DNA of 58,605 nucleotides from an uncultured Spirochaetaceae bacterium (GTDB lineage Bacteria > Spirochaetota > Spirochaetia > Sphaerochaetales > Sphaerochaetaceae). Numbering within the stretch: position 1 is the stretch's first letter; each line of letters begins with the position of its first letter. The DNA lies in the NCBI GenBank assembly GCA_944389025.1, contig CALXKU010000016.1, forward strand, positions 1 to 58,605, given 5' to 3'. The notes beneath the pieces are model-generated. The model searched no databases. It had not been told where the DNA came from and worked only from the letters and a program-made list of their open reading frames with translations. Shown here one piece after another: positions 8,045 through 16,526 of the stretch. Position numbers and translations under genes: made by a program.

Positions 8045-8377
8045 ATGAATCAGGTAGAAGAAACGAAACTTGCAACGATGCGCGTCATGAAGGCTATGAC
8101 CCTCGTAAAACAGCTGAGAGAGTCATACAGGGAACTTCAGACCAGATTCAACATGGTTGAAACGCATAACCTTGAGTTACAGGATCTGATAAACAGGGTA
8201 AGTGCGGATCAGAGTGCGGTTGAGGAGGCTATCGAATCTGCCCTTGAAGGACTTGAGACACTTGGAGATCTCGAGAGCTTCGGAACGCTGGATCTTAACG
8301 AGCTTGAGGATGCGGAAGCGTTCACACTCGATGGAAGCAGCGAAGAACTCGATACCTTCGAGGAAGAAAACCTCTAG
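8045..8377 (+). CDS. Coiled-coil protein, possible ZapA/ZapB-like division factor
   Basis: The 110-residue protein is predicted to be a continuous coiled coil at residues 10-60 (RVMKAMTLVKQLRESYRELQ), followed by a very acidic tail. No catalytic motif is seen. It is the last gene of the infC operon: AAGGAGGGG precedes the ATG and a terminator follows the stop. In many bacteria zapA lies downstream of rplT/pheST and directly before the 6S RNA gene, as here. Size, coiled coil and position therefore suggest a cell-division protein of the ZapA or ZapB type, although the sequence itself is not clearly ZapA. Confidence 0.65.
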   Translation: MNQVEETKLATMRVMKAMTLVKQLRESYRELQTRFNMVETHNLELQDLINRVSADQSAVEEAIESALEGLETLGDLESFGTLDLNELEDAEAFTLDGSSEELDTFEEENL

Positions 8378-8390
8378 CCTTATGCTGATT

Positions 8391-8417
8391 GCGGGTTGTC
8401 ATTGGCAACCCGTTTTC
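8391..8417 (+). terminator. Rho-independent terminator of the infC operon
   Basis: CGGGTTG (8392-8398) pairs with CAACCCG (8406-8412), followed by TTTTC. It ends the operon just before the 6S RNA promoter. Confidence 0.8.
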
Positions 8418-8441
8418 ATTTAACGATTATTCTGGTATCAT
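8413..8441 (+). promoter_or_regulatory. Promoter of the 6S RNA gene
   Basis: TATCAT (8436-8441) places the start near 8448, exactly at the predicted 5' end of the RNA. The matching -35 position, 17 bases upstream, reads TTTTCA. Confidence 0.55.
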
Positions 8442-8447
8442 ATAAAT

Positions 8448-8628
8448 ACCCCATATTGGTCCGGCTACCTCAGGCCTCTTGGAGCAAATCTTATTGAATG
8501 GACTGTGGCATAGCATGGCAGCATTGATCCAACTCCGAAAGGGTTTAAAGGAACAGAACGCCAAGGCAACTAGCAGTCCCCCTTGAACCTTAGTTCAAGA
8601 GCACGTAGCTTGCCGGCCTTATGGGTCT
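8448..8628 (+). ncRNA. ssrS: 6S RNA
   Basis: About 180 bases fold like 6S RNA, which mimics an open promoter and binds sigma70 RNA polymerase. The two ends form a long closing stem: ACCCCATA and GGTCCGGC near 8448-8464 pair with GCCGGCC and TATGGGT near 8612-8626. A distal stem starts with GGACTG (8500-8505) against CAGTCC (8574-8579). Between them lies the single-stranded bubble, and its 3' side carries the small hairpin CTTGAAC-CTTA-GTTCAAG (8582-8599), which closely matches the hairpin of known 6S RNAs. Length, own promoter and position behind a zapA-like gene agree with the enterobacterial arrangement. Confidence 0.8.
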
Positions 8629-8645
8629 TCTATTATTTTAAAGTT

Positions 8646-10136
8646 ATGGAAAATCACGAACTAAGCAGAATCAGGTACATCAGGGTCCCTCAGAACCTCA
8701 AGGTCACAGAAGGGTCATTCAAAATCGATCCCGAAATAAGGCTTCCGATACAGCTTAAAGAGGGAAAGAAAAATCTGGACGAGGAAGATCTGACAATAGA
8801 AGCGATCGTCGCAGGAATGCTTACGCTTATCGCATACGATGAGCTTAACAAGGACATCGATTATTACAAGGCTTTCGTCAAGGCTGTGGAGCCGGAGATC
8901 GCACAGAATCTCAATACGGCAGCGATTGCGAAACAGGAGGCGAAAGATTTCGATTTCGCAGAAGAGCTGTTTCTCGCGGTATACCATCTGGAACCGCAGA
9001 GCGCCTCGTGCATAAACCTGGCTACCCTATATTCATATATGAGCGTCAATGCTGATGAGAAAGGCGAGGATGACAAGGCGGATGAGTACCTTGCGAAAGC
9101 AAAAGCCACACTTCTTGACGGTCTGAGAAGATTCGGGGAGAACGAATGGATTCTTGCAGAGCTTGCATCATTCGAAGGTTTTCTCGGCAACCTTGAAGAG
9201 GCTAAGGACTATGCGGAGCGTTATCTTAAAGTCGCCAGTGAAGGAAAGAGAAAAGAAGAGATCAAGTCGTTTTTAAAGGAAGTAAACGCACATATCGAGA
9301 GCGATACGGCTTTTAAGGAGGCCTATGATTATGTGATGCTCGACATGCCGGAAAAAGCTATCTCCTCGATTGACAGGTTCATAGAAAACAACCAGAAGAT
9401 ATGGAACGGCTATTTCATCAAGGCATGGGCACTCAGGAAGGCGCAGCGCTATGAGGAGGCGAAAGAATGCCTTTTAAAATGCATTGCGCTTGGAGAGAGC
9501 AACACGGACATATATAACGAGCTCTCAATCTGCGAGCTTGAAGGGGGCAACAGGGAGCTTGCGAAGAACTATCTCAACACCGCAGCCGACCTTGATGAGA
9601 CGAACCTGACAGCACTCTCCAACCTCGCCTATCTCCATCTGGAAGACAAGGAGTTCGATGATGCCAGGTATTATCTTGAGAAAGCAAGGAACATCGCCAA
9701 TGACGATGAGATAATAAAGAATCTCATTGCAACCTATGAGAAAGCCACAGGTGAGAAAATCGGTGATAAAATCACAGAAGAAGTCATCGATAGCAAGGAA
9801 GATGAAGAAATGGAGGAAATCATGGAAGAACTTGAGAAAGGAAATACAGAGGAAAAACACTGTAATCATGGACACGATGAAGGACACTGCTGCCACCATC
9901 ATGACGGAAATGAGGAGCACGGACACTGCCATCATCACAGCGAAGAAGGAAATGATCACTGCTGCCATGGAGAGCACGAAGGGGATGAGGGAAAACATTG
10001 CTGTCATCACCATGATGGCGAGGAAGAAGGACACTGCTGCCACCACCATGACGGAAATGAGGAGCACGGACACTGCCATCATCACCATGGAGAGGAAGGC
10101 AAGGGACACTGCTGCCACCATCACGAGGAGAACTGA
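8646..10136 (+). CDS. TPR-repeat protein with a His/Cys-rich metal-binding tail
   Basis: The 496-residue cytoplasmic protein has an N-terminal segment of unknown fold, then several tetratricopeptide repeats over about residues 110-385 (for example DIYNELSICELEGGNRELAK, NLTALSNLAYLHLEDKEF), a helical acidic linker, and from about residue 403 a tail made of repeated CCHHHDG and HGHCHHH units. Such a tail should bind several Zn, Ni or Cu ions. The ATG at 8646 is chosen because the longer frame overlaps the 6S RNA. The stop overlaps the tsaE start (TGATG), so it heads the tsaE-tsaB-trxB cluster. I do not know a family with this combination. Confidence 0.8.
   Translation: MENHELSRIRYIRVPQNLKVTEGSFKIDPEIRLPIQLKEGKKNLDEEDLTIEAIVAGMLTLIAYDELNKDIDYYKAFVKAVEPEIAQNLNTAAIAKQEAKDFDFAEELFLAVYHLEPQSASCINLATLYSYMSVNADEKGEDDKADEYLAKAKATLLDGLRRFGENEWILAELASFEGFLGNLEEAKDYAERYLKVASEGKRKEEIKSFLKEVNAHIESDTAFKEAYDYVMLDMPEKAISSIDRFIENNQKIWNGYFIKAWALRKAQRYEEAKECLLKCIALGESNTDIYNELSICELEGGNRELAKNYLNTAADLDETNLTALSNLAYLHLEDKEFDDARYYLEKARNIANDDEIIKNLIATYEKATGEKIGDKITEEVIDSKEDEEMEEIMEELEKGNTEEKHCNHGHDEGHCCHHHDGNEEHGHCHHHSEEGNDHCCHGEHEGDEGKHCCHHHDGEEEGHCCHHHDGNEEHGHCHHHHGEEGKGHCCHHHEEN
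9881..10085 (+). repeat. Direct repeat inside the His-rich tail
   Basis: About 58 bases beginning AAGGACACTGCTGCCACCA occur twice (about 9880-9938 and 10027-10085) with only one or two differences, with a related, more diverged unit between them. The near-identity at DNA level points to recent duplication within the gene. Confidence 0.75.
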
Positions 10137-10570
10137 TGACCATCATTTCGAAAAGCGAAGAGGATACGAGAAAAGCCGGAGAGATTTTCGCCTCATCACT
10201 TCAAGAGGGTGATGTGATATCACTCAGGGGAAGCCTTGGGGCTGGAAAGACGGTTTTTGCAAAGGGGATAGCGAAAGGTCTCGGAATCGAGGAGGCCATC
10301 GTATCACCTACATTCACCATCGTACAGGAGTATGATGGCAGAATGAGGATGTACCATCTGGATCTTTACAGGCTTTCAGGTGAGGATGAGTTCGAATCGA
10401 TGGGTGGGGAGGATTTTCTCTACTCGGATGGAGTCTCACTGATTGAATGGTCGGAGAAAATCGAATCGATGCTCCCCTCTTCCACGATATATGTGAATAT
10501 TGAGATCCTTGAGAATGGGGAGAGAGCCGTGAGTGCGGAAGGAGGAAGGCATGAATATTCTCTCGCTTGA
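10136..10570 (+). CDS. tsaE: tRNA threonylcarbamoyladenosine biosynthesis ATPase TsaE
   Basis: The 144-residue protein has the Walker A loop GSLGAGKTVFAKGIAKGLG, the SPTFTIVQEY segment and HLDLYRLSG, all diagnostic for TsaE. It is the ATPase that drives turnover of the TsaB-TsaD complex when making t6A37 in ANN-decoding tRNAs. Its start overlaps the stop of the TPR gene and its end overlaps tsaB by 20 bases. A TsaC-like synthase is also in this window at 53952; tsaD is not. Confidence 0.94.
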   Translation: MTIISKSEEDTRKAGEIFASSLQEGDVISLRGSLGAGKTVFAKGIAKGLGIEEAIVSPTFTIVQEYDGRMRMYHLDLYRLSGEDEFESMGGEDFLYSDGVSLIEWSEKIESMLPSSTIYVNIEILENGERAVSAEGGRHEYSLA

Positions 10571-11240
10571 TACGTCAACCGATGTGCTCTCAATCGCACT
10601 GAGAACTCAGAAGAGCTACGAGGAGCGCCTCATCAGCGGGAACTTCTCCCACTCTGAAAATCTTCTTTCCGAAATACTTTCCTTTCTGCAAAGAGCAAAG
10701 CTCACGCTCAAGGATCTGGACCTGCTTGTAGCTGCGAAAGGTCCTGGTTCTTTCACAGGACTCAGGGTCGGCATCGCAAGCCTTAAAGGCATCAGGGCTG
10801 CAAGCAACGCAAAGCTTGTGAGTGTGCCTACCCTCAGTGCGATGGCATATCCGCTGAGAGGACTATCTGCATACCCTGTACTTGCCGTCATCGATGCAAA
10901 AAAAGAAAGGTTCTATTATGCACTCTATAGCAGTGAAGGAAGTGAGCTCTCAGCAGTTACGGACAGTGCGGCAGAGAATGTCGCCTCCATCATCGAAAGC
11001 TATGATAAGGTGATTTTAACAGGAAAGGACAGTGAAAAGTTCCTCTCTAAAATCAGCTCAGAAGAAATAAGGAAGAAATTCGTAGTCGACAGCAACTCTC
11101 CGAGAAACATCGCTTCCTCCCTCATAGAACTCGGGCTTGAGAAGTTCGAGCGTGATGGAGAGGACGATATCGGAGAAGGACCTCTTTATGTGAGACGCAG
11201 CGATGCAGAAGAAGCGCTGCTTAAAAAGATGGAGAACTGA
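10551..11240 (+). CDS. tsaB: tRNA threonylcarbamoyladenosine biosynthesis protein TsaB
   Basis: The 229-residue protein begins MNILSLDTSTDVLSIAL and contains GPGSFTGLRVGIASLKG and VIDAKKERFYYALY, typical of TsaB, the inactive paralogue and partner of TsaD in t6A synthesis. The start at 10551 follows GGAGGAAGG and lies inside the end of tsaE. The stop is one base before the trxB start. Confidence 0.94.
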   Translation: MNILSLDTSTDVLSIALRTQKSYEERLISGNFSHSENLLSEILSFLQRAKLTLKDLDLLVAAKGPGSFTGLRVGIASLKGIRAASNAKLVSVPTLSAMAYPLRGLSAYPVLAVIDAKKERFYYALYSSEGSELSAVTDSAAENVASIIESYDKVILTGKDSEKFLSKISSEEIRKKFVVDSNSPRNIASSLIELGLEKFERDGEDDIGEGPLYVRRSDAEEALLKKMEN

Positions 11241-11241
11241 T

Positions 11242-12150
11242 ATGATGAAAACCGACATACTTGTCATAGGAGCAGGTCCCGCGGGACTCTCAGCAGCATC
11301 TTATGCCGCAAGAGCGGGCTATGATGTGATTGCCATTGATCAGCTCTCACCCGGTGGGCAGCTGATGCTGATTGATGAGATCGAAAACTATCCGGGGCTG
11401 GCGCTTACGAACGGCTATAAGCTTGCGGAGGACATGGAGAGGCAGGCCACATCTTTCGGAGCGAAAATCGAGTTCATGGCCCTAAAGAGCCTCGAGAAGA
11501 AAGCCGAGGGGCACTTCATTGCAATAACGGATGGAGATGAGATAGAGGCGAAGGCTGTCATAATCGCCACAGGGGCAGACCACAGACACCTTGGAGCAAA
11601 GGGCGAGGAAGAAAACCAGGGGAAGGGAGTAAGTTACTGTGCGACATGTGACGGACCTTTTTTCAAAGGAAAAGATATCGTTGTAGTCGGAGGTGGGGAC
11701 ACCGCCCTGACGGATGCTATGTATCTAGCGAAAATTGCTAAAAGCGTAACCATAGTGCATAGAAGAAATGAATTCAGGGCTCAAAAGGCTCTTCAGGAAA
11801 AGCTAAAAACCCTTGATAACATTAACCTTGCTCTATCGCATAATGTCGTGGAAATACTGAGCGATGGGACTCATGTTACGGGAGCAAAGCTTGAAAACGG
11901 GGAAATCCTGAGCTGTGACGCTGTATTCATATTCGTCGGGATTGTGCCAAACTCCACGCTGTTTGAGAATATCGTCGAGACAGATAACGGAGGATTCATA
12001 ATCACGAATGGCAGCATGGAGACCTCGCTAAAGGGTGTTTTCGCCGCAGGGGACGTTAGGAACACCCCGTTCAGACAGGTTGCAACCGCCACAGCCGATG
12101 GCGCGATAGCCGCCCATAGTGCTGACGAGTACATTTCAAGCTTAAGTTAA
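11242..12150 (+). CDS. trxB: Thioredoxin-disulfide reductase
   Basis: The 302-residue flavoprotein reduces thioredoxin with NADPH. It shows the FAD-binding GAGPAGLSAASYAARAG, the redox site CATC in SYCATCDGPFF, the NADPH-binding GGGDTALTDAMYL and the C-terminal GVFAAGDVRN. Length is normal. Two ATG codons (11242, 11245) are possible; they follow the tsaB stop directly, so this is the last gene of the TPR-tsaE-tsaB-trxB cluster. Confidence 0.95.
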   Translation: MMKTDILVIGAGPAGLSAASYAARAGYDVIAIDQLSPGGQLMLIDEIENYPGLALTNGYKLAEDMERQATSFGAKIEFMALKSLEKKAEGHFIAITDGDEIEAKAVIIATGADHRHLGAKGEEENQGKGVSYCATCDGPFFKGKDIVVVGGGDTALTDAMYLAKIAKSVTIVHRRNEFRAQKALQEKLKTLDNINLALSHNVVEILSDGTHVTGAKLENGEILSCDAVFIFVGIVPNSTLFENIVETDNGGFIITNGSMETSLKGVFAAGDVRNTPFRQVATATADGAIAAHSADEYISSLS

Positions 12151-12174
12151 TTAACCCTTTTTAAAAACAATTTC

Positions 12175-12203
12175 TTGACTGTTGAATTGGCATGGTTTCT
12201 AAT
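12175..12203 (+). promoter_or_regulatory. Promoter of glgA, leaderless type
   Basis: TTGACT (12175-12180), 17 bases, TCTAAT (12198-12203). The box ends seven bases before the glgA ATG, so RNA synthesis should begin at or within a base of the start codon. Confidence 0.65.
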
Positions 12204-12210
12204 TATATCT

Positions 12211-13647
12211 ATGAATGTTCTGATGGTATCGAGTGAAACCGTGCCTTTTTCAAAGTCTGGAGGGCTTGCCGATGTTATAGGAGCCCTCTCTTTCGCACTC
12301 AGCAAGACTGGTACGGCTGTTAAGGTTTTAATGCCGATGTACTCCTTCATAGATAAGAAGGGGTTCAAGAAAGGTGTGAGTTTCGAGTTCGACATGCTTG
12401 GAGAGCGTGTTGCGGTATCAACACGTTCAAAGACCGTGCAGAATGTCGAATTCGTCGGCCTTGAGCATCCTTACTTCACAGAACGCTCTGGAATTTACGG
12501 GGACACGTCGTTCACACCGTATCCGGATAATGCGGAGCGCTTCTCTCTCTTTTCGCTCTCAGTTCTGCCATATATCAAAGCCTCAGGGTTCAAGGCTGAC
12601 ATAATACACTGCCATGACTGGACCACAGGACTCGTTCCATACATCGTAAAACAGGCAAAAGAGAAAATTAAGACCGTATATACGATACACAACCTGGCAT
12701 ACCAGGGAGAGTTCAGCAGGTATGATGCAATTCTTTCAGGAATTGAACTCTGCGATGAGCTTTTCTCAGGAAAAGGACTCTCTTCCAGGCTAAACATGAT
12801 GAAAGCCGGTATCACATTTGCAGACAAGGTCACGACCGTCAGCCCATCATATGCAGAGGAGATAACAGGAAGTGAGCAGGGATGCGGTCTGGACTGGCTG
12901 CTTAAAGAGAGACAAAAAGATCTTTCAGGAATAATAAACGGCATAGATTACAAGGAATGGAATCCTGAAAAGGATAAGTTCTTCACTCCCGGCTTCTCAG
13001 CAAAAAATCTTGAAGGAAAGCAAAAGCTCAAGAAGGCTGTGCTTGAAGAGTTCGTCCTCAGTGTAGATCCTGACCTTCCTCTCATCGCTATGATCAGCAG
13101 ACTAGCCGACCAGAAAGGCTTTTCAGAGCTTTTAAACGGTAGTCCATGCCTGCTTGAACAGATGCTTATGAAGAAAAATTCCAACTTTATTATCATCGGA
13201 ACCGGGGATAAAAGGTTTGAAGAAAAGTTAAAAGAGTTGGATAATAGATATGAGAATCTCAGTGCGAGAATCGTATTCTCGAACGAGGTGGCACACAAGG
13301 TTGAAGGGGCAGCGGACTTCTTCCTGATGCCATCACGCTATGAGCCGTGCGGACTAAACCAGATGTACTCTCTTCACTATGGGACGCTTCCGATAGTGCA
13401 TGCGACAGGCGGCCTTAAGGACACGGTCATAGATATTGATGAGGATAAAGAGAGAGGCCAGGGTTTCGTCTTCTCCAGGATGCTCCCGGAGGAGATAGAG
13501 AAAGCGGTTGATCGCGCCATCGGATTCTACAATAGCGCCTCTGCAGAGGAGTTTGCAAAGGCAAGGCAAAGGGGAATGACGGAAGATTTCACATGGGTGA
13601 AGTCGGCCAGTTCATATAACGATCTTTATAATTCAGTTGCCAGATAG
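12211..13647 (+). CDS. glgA: Glycogen synthase (ADP-glucose type)
   Basis: The 478-residue GT5 enzyme transfers glucose from ADP-glucose to glycogen. It starts MNVLMVSSETVPFSKSGGLADV with the KxGGL ADP-glucose motif, then has HCHDWTTGLVPYI, TIHNLAYQGEF and, near the C-terminus, PSRYEPCGLNQMYSLHYGTLPIVHATGGL. No Shine-Dalgarno precedes the ATG; the promoter position predicts a leaderless mRNA. It is followed ten bases later by glgC, which supplies its substrate. Confidence 0.96.
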   Translation: MNVLMVSSETVPFSKSGGLADVIGALSFALSKTGTAVKVLMPMYSFIDKKGFKKGVSFEFDMLGERVAVSTRSKTVQNVEFVGLEHPYFTERSGIYGDTSFTPYPDNAERFSLFSLSVLPYIKASGFKADIIHCHDWTTGLVPYIVKQAKEKIKTVYTIHNLAYQGEFSRYDAILSGIELCDELFSGKGLSSRLNMMKAGITFADKVTTVSPSYAEEITGSEQGCGLDWLLKERQKDLSGIINGIDYKEWNPEKDKFFTPGFSAKNLEGKQKLKKAVLEEFVLSVDPDLPLIAMISRLADQKGFSELLNGSPCLLEQMLMKKNSNFIIIGTGDKRFEEKLKELDNRYENLSARIVFSNEVAHKVEGAADFFLMPSRYEPCGLNQMYSLHYGTLPIVHATGGLKDTVIDIDEDKERGQGFVFSRMLPEEIEKAVDRAIGFYNSASAEEFAKARQRGMTEDFTWVKSASSYNDLYNSVAR

Positions 13648-13657
13648 GGAGGAGCAT

Positions 13658-14953
13658 ATGAAAAAAGGCAATAACGTGGTTGCCATCGTCTTAGGCGGTG
13701 GAAGGGGTACAAGATTATACCCTCTCACAATGGAAAGAAGTAAGCCAGCGGTACCGTTTGCTGGAAAATATCGTCTTGTAGATATTCCAATTTCCAACTG
13801 TATCAACAGTGATATGAAGAAGATTTACGTTCTCACTCAGTTCAATACTGCAAGTCTTCACAACCATATCGCCCACACATACACATTCGATCAGTTCTCA
13901 AACGGATTCGTAGAGATTCTCGCTGCAGAGCAGACTTACACATCTGAAAGCTGGTATCAGGGAACAGCGGATGCTGTAAGAAAGAATTTAAAGCACTTCT
14001 CAGACCAGAATGCCGATTACTATGTGATCCTCTCCGGAGACCAGCTTTACAGGATGGATTTCAGGGACATGCTCGACAGGCATATCAAGAGCGGTGCTGA
14101 GCTTACCATCGCTGCTAAACCGATAAGCAGGAGTGAGGCTACAGGACTTGGAATCATCGGAGCGGATGAGAACGGCATGATCAAGAAGTTCTATGAGAAG
14201 CCGGCTAAGGATCTCGATATCTCCGATTACAAGGTTCCTGCAAAACTGATGAAGGACCAGCTGAAGCAGCAGGTCACGGAGAAGAACGAATACCTCGCAT
14301 CAATGGGTATCTACATCTTCACGGCAAAGACAATGGAGCAGGCGCTCAATAACGATAAGACGGACTTCGGCAAGGAGATAATCCCTGAGATTATCAAGAC
14401 CCGCCCGGTCGCAGCATACCTCTTTGATGGATTCTGGGAAGATATCGGAACGATCAAGGCATTCTATGAGACGAACCTCAACCTTGCATCAGAGAAACCG
14501 GCATTCAATTTCTATGATGAGGACATGCCGATTTATACACACAGAAGGCACCTTCCTGCAACAAAGGCAAACTTCTGCAACATCAGCTGCTCTCTTGCAA
14601 GTGAGGGAAGCATCATAACGAACGCTTACATCGTAAACTCCATCATCGGAGTCAGGACCTTCATCGAAGCGGGTGCAAGTCTTGACGGTGTCTACTGCAT
14701 GGGTGCAAGCCATTATGAGACCGAGGAGGAGAAGGCTGAGAACGCTAAGAAGGGCATTCCTAACATCGGTATCGGAAGAGCAACCATCATCAAGAAGGCT
14801 ATCATCGACCAGAACGTCAGAATCGGTGCCAACTGCAGAATCGGTATCGACAACATCGACCGTCCAGAGGGTGACTTCGAGATGTACTCCGTACATGATG
14901 GAATCATCATTATCAACAAGAACGCGGTAATTCCAGATGGAACCGTAATCTGA
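13658..14953 (+). CDS. glgC: Glucose-1-phosphate adenylyltransferase
   Basis: The 431-residue enzyme makes ADP-glucose from ATP and glucose 1-phosphate, the committed step of glycogen synthesis. It has the nucleotide-binding VLGGGRGTRLYPLT, KPAVPFAGKYRLVDIPISNC, the GTADAVR segment, and a left-handed beta-helix C-terminus (VRIGANCRIGIDNIDRPEG). GGGAGGAG precedes the ATG. A terminator follows. glgA-glgC form one transcription unit. Confidence 0.96.
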   Translation: MKKGNNVVAIVLGGGRGTRLYPLTMERSKPAVPFAGKYRLVDIPISNCINSDMKKIYVLTQFNTASLHNHIAHTYTFDQFSNGFVEILAAEQTYTSESWYQGTADAVRKNLKHFSDQNADYYVILSGDQLYRMDFRDMLDRHIKSGAELTIAAKPISRSEATGLGIIGADENGMIKKFYEKPAKDLDISDYKVPAKLMKDQLKQQVTEKNEYLASMGIYIFTAKTMEQALNNDKTDFGKEIIPEIIKTRPVAAYLFDGFWEDIGTIKAFYETNLNLASEKPAFNFYDEDMPIYTHRRHLPATKANFCNISCSLASEGSIITNAYIVNSIIGVRTFIEAGASLDGVYCMGASHYETEEEKAENAKKGIPNIGIGRATIIKKAIIDQNVRIGANCRIGIDNIDRPEGDFEMYSVHDGIIIINKNAVIPDGTVI

Positions 14954-14977
14954 TTATCCTGGAAAAAGGAGTAATGG

Positions 14978-15003
14978 GAGCCTGAGAAATCAGGCTCTTT
15001 TTC
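14978..15003 (+). terminator. Rho-independent terminator after glgC
   Basis: GAGCCTGA, GAAA loop, TCAGGCTC, followed by TTTTTC. Confidence 0.85.
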
Positions 15004-15013
15004 ATTTAAAACG

Positions 15014-15037
15014 AAAAATGGGCAGGTTCCCCTGCCC
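15014..15037 (-). terminator. Rho-independent terminator after ilvE
   Basis: On the minus strand GGGCAGG, GGAA loop, CCTGCCC is followed by ATTTTTCGTTTT. It ends the nnr-ilvE unit. Confidence 0.8.
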
Positions 15038-15059
15038 TACTTGCTTAAAGGTTATGTTA

Positions 15060-16088
15060 TCAGCACTTGATTTCTCTGATCCATCCCTCAGGCGCTTCAA
15101 TCTCCCCTTCCTGAATACCGACGATTGTCGCCCTGAGCTTTGCTGTCACACTTCCCATCTCGTCCATTCCTGACGGGAGGGTGATCGTACCACCATCATA
15201 ATCGATTGCACCGACAGGGCTTATAACAGCTGCGGTTCCACAGAGAGCGCACTCTGCGAATTCCTTGACCTCTTCAAACGGCACTACCCTCTCCTCTACC
15301 TTGAGTCCAAGATAATGCTCCGCTATATAAACGAGGCTTCTCCTTGTTATCGAAGGAAGAATGGTATCGCTCTTAGGAGTTACGACCACACCGTCCTTTG
15401 TAATGAACAGGAAGTTAGCTCCACCCGTCTCCTCCACATTGGTCCTTGTTGCGGCATCAAGATACATGTTCTCAGAATATCCCGCAGCATGTGCCACATG
15501 TCCAGGATAGAGGCTCATCGCGTAATTGAGTCCAGCCTTGATATTCCCCGTTCCATGAGGTGCGGCCCTGTCATACTGGCTCAGTAGGAGTCTGATCGGT
15601 TTGATCCCCCCTTTGAAATACGGACCGACAGGGGTGCAGAACACCCTGAATTCATACTCGGGAGCAGGAGCTACCCCGATTACCGGACCACATCCGAAAA
15701 GGCATGGCCTGATGTAAAGTGTCGCACCCGTTCCGTAAGGTGGAACCCATGCGGCATTCGCTCTGACAACCTCATCTACAGCGCGGAGGAACATCTCCTT
15801 GCTGACCTCGGGAATCATGAGGCGCTTAGCCGAGCTTATAAGACGCTCAGCGTTCAGATCAGGACGGAATGTGACAATTCTCCCATCCTTCGTCGTATAT
15901 GCTTTTAACCCCTCGAAACAGGTCTGCGCGTACTGTATGACACCTGCGCACTCACTCATCGTGCAACTTGAGTCCGTTGTAAGGGCTCCCTCATCCCACG
16001 CACCATTCTTATAGTGAGCGACAAAACGGTAGTCCGTCGGCATGTAACCAAAGCTGAGGCTCTTCCAGTCCAAGTTCTTCTTCTCCAT
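15060..16088 (-). CDS. ilvE: Branched-chain amino acid aminotransferase
   Basis: The 342-residue class IV PLP enzyme interconverts leucine, isoleucine and valine with their 2-oxo acids. Diagnostic parts are YAQTCFEGLKAY, LYIRPCLFG, the PLP lysine in GTGNIKAGLNYA, EETGGANFLFI and SITRRSL. The start at 16088 follows CAGGAGGTAATT; a longer frame up to 16142 has no ribosome site. It is last in a minus-strand unit behind mutT. Confidence 0.95.
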   Translation of the reverse strand: MEKKNLDWKSLSFGYMPTDYRFVAHYKNGAWDEGALTTDSSCTMSECAGVIQYAQTCFEGLKAYTTKDGRIVTFRPDLNAERLISSAKRLMIPEVSKEMFLRAVDEVVRANAAWVPPYGTGATLYIRPCLFGCGPVIGVAPAPEYEFRVFCTPVGPYFKGGIKPIRLLLSQYDRAAPHGTGNIKAGLNYAMSLYPGHVAHAAGYSENMYLDAATRTNVEETGGANFLFITKDGVVVTPKSDTILPSITRRSLVYIAEHYLGLKVEERVVPFEEVKEFAECALCGTAAVISPVGAIDYDGGTITLPSGMDEMGSVTAKLRATIVGIQEGEIEAPEGWIREIKC

Positions 16089-16122
16089 AATTACCTCCTG
16101 AAAACTTAAGAAAAAGATAGAA

Positions 16123-16515
16123 CTAAAGGAACTTATTTTCAACCAGGTAAGAGGCTATCCTGGCATCAGAAGGTGCAAAATCTAGCTCAAGAAGGGCTGA
16201 AGCATCCACCATCATGACCTGAGTATGGAAATTCAGTGAGAACTGAGGTTCTGGGATATCGATTAAAGCGGCTTTGAGGTGGTAAAGCGTCCCCTTATTC
16301 TCAAAATCGAAAGAAAGAATCTCCCGTTCAAACACAATCTGGACGCCAAGCTCCTCCTGGTATTCCCTAGCGAGGGTATCGGCAAGGCTCTCTCCCCACC
16401 TGTTCTTCCCTCCGGGGAATTCCCACTTCTCAGATATGGAACCACCTGAGGCCCTTTTCGCGACAAGAACTTTTTTTTCATGAATGTATATTCCAGCAGT
16501 GGTTATTCTCTCCAT
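16123..16515 (-). CDS. Nudix hydrolase, MutT-like
   Basis: The 130-residue protein has a complete Nudix box, GGKNRWGESLADTLAREY followed by QEELGV, so it should hydrolyse a nucleoside diphosphate linked to another group. The N-terminus (AGIYIHEKKVLVAKRASGGSISEKWEFPGG) is like the (deoxy)CTP/8-oxo-dGTP type MutT group. GAAAGGAGGATGA precedes the ATG. It lies 11 bases after the small membrane protein gene and 34 bases before ilvE. Confidence 0.88.
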   Translation of the reverse strand: MERITTAGIYIHEKKVLVAKRASGGSISEKWEFPGGKNRWGESLADTLAREYQEELGVQIVFEREILSFDFENKGTLYHLKAALIDIPEPQFSLNFHTQVMMVDASALLELDFAPSDARIASYLVENKFL

Positions 16516-16526
16516 TCATCCTCCTT

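Noticed and set aside
8448-8628. SRP RNA or tmRNA as alternative identity for the structured RNA
   Set aside because: The SRP domain IV motif (GGAAGGAAGCAGC-type) and the tmRNA tRNA-like ends are absent, while the 6S hairpin and bubble are present.
9525-10124. Minus-strand 199-codon frame that looks like a hydrophobic membrane protein
   Set aside because: It is the complement of the His-rich repeat region: CAT/CAC-rich codons read backwards give Met, Val and Ala. The plus-strand frame is supported by TPR motifs and coupling to tsaE.
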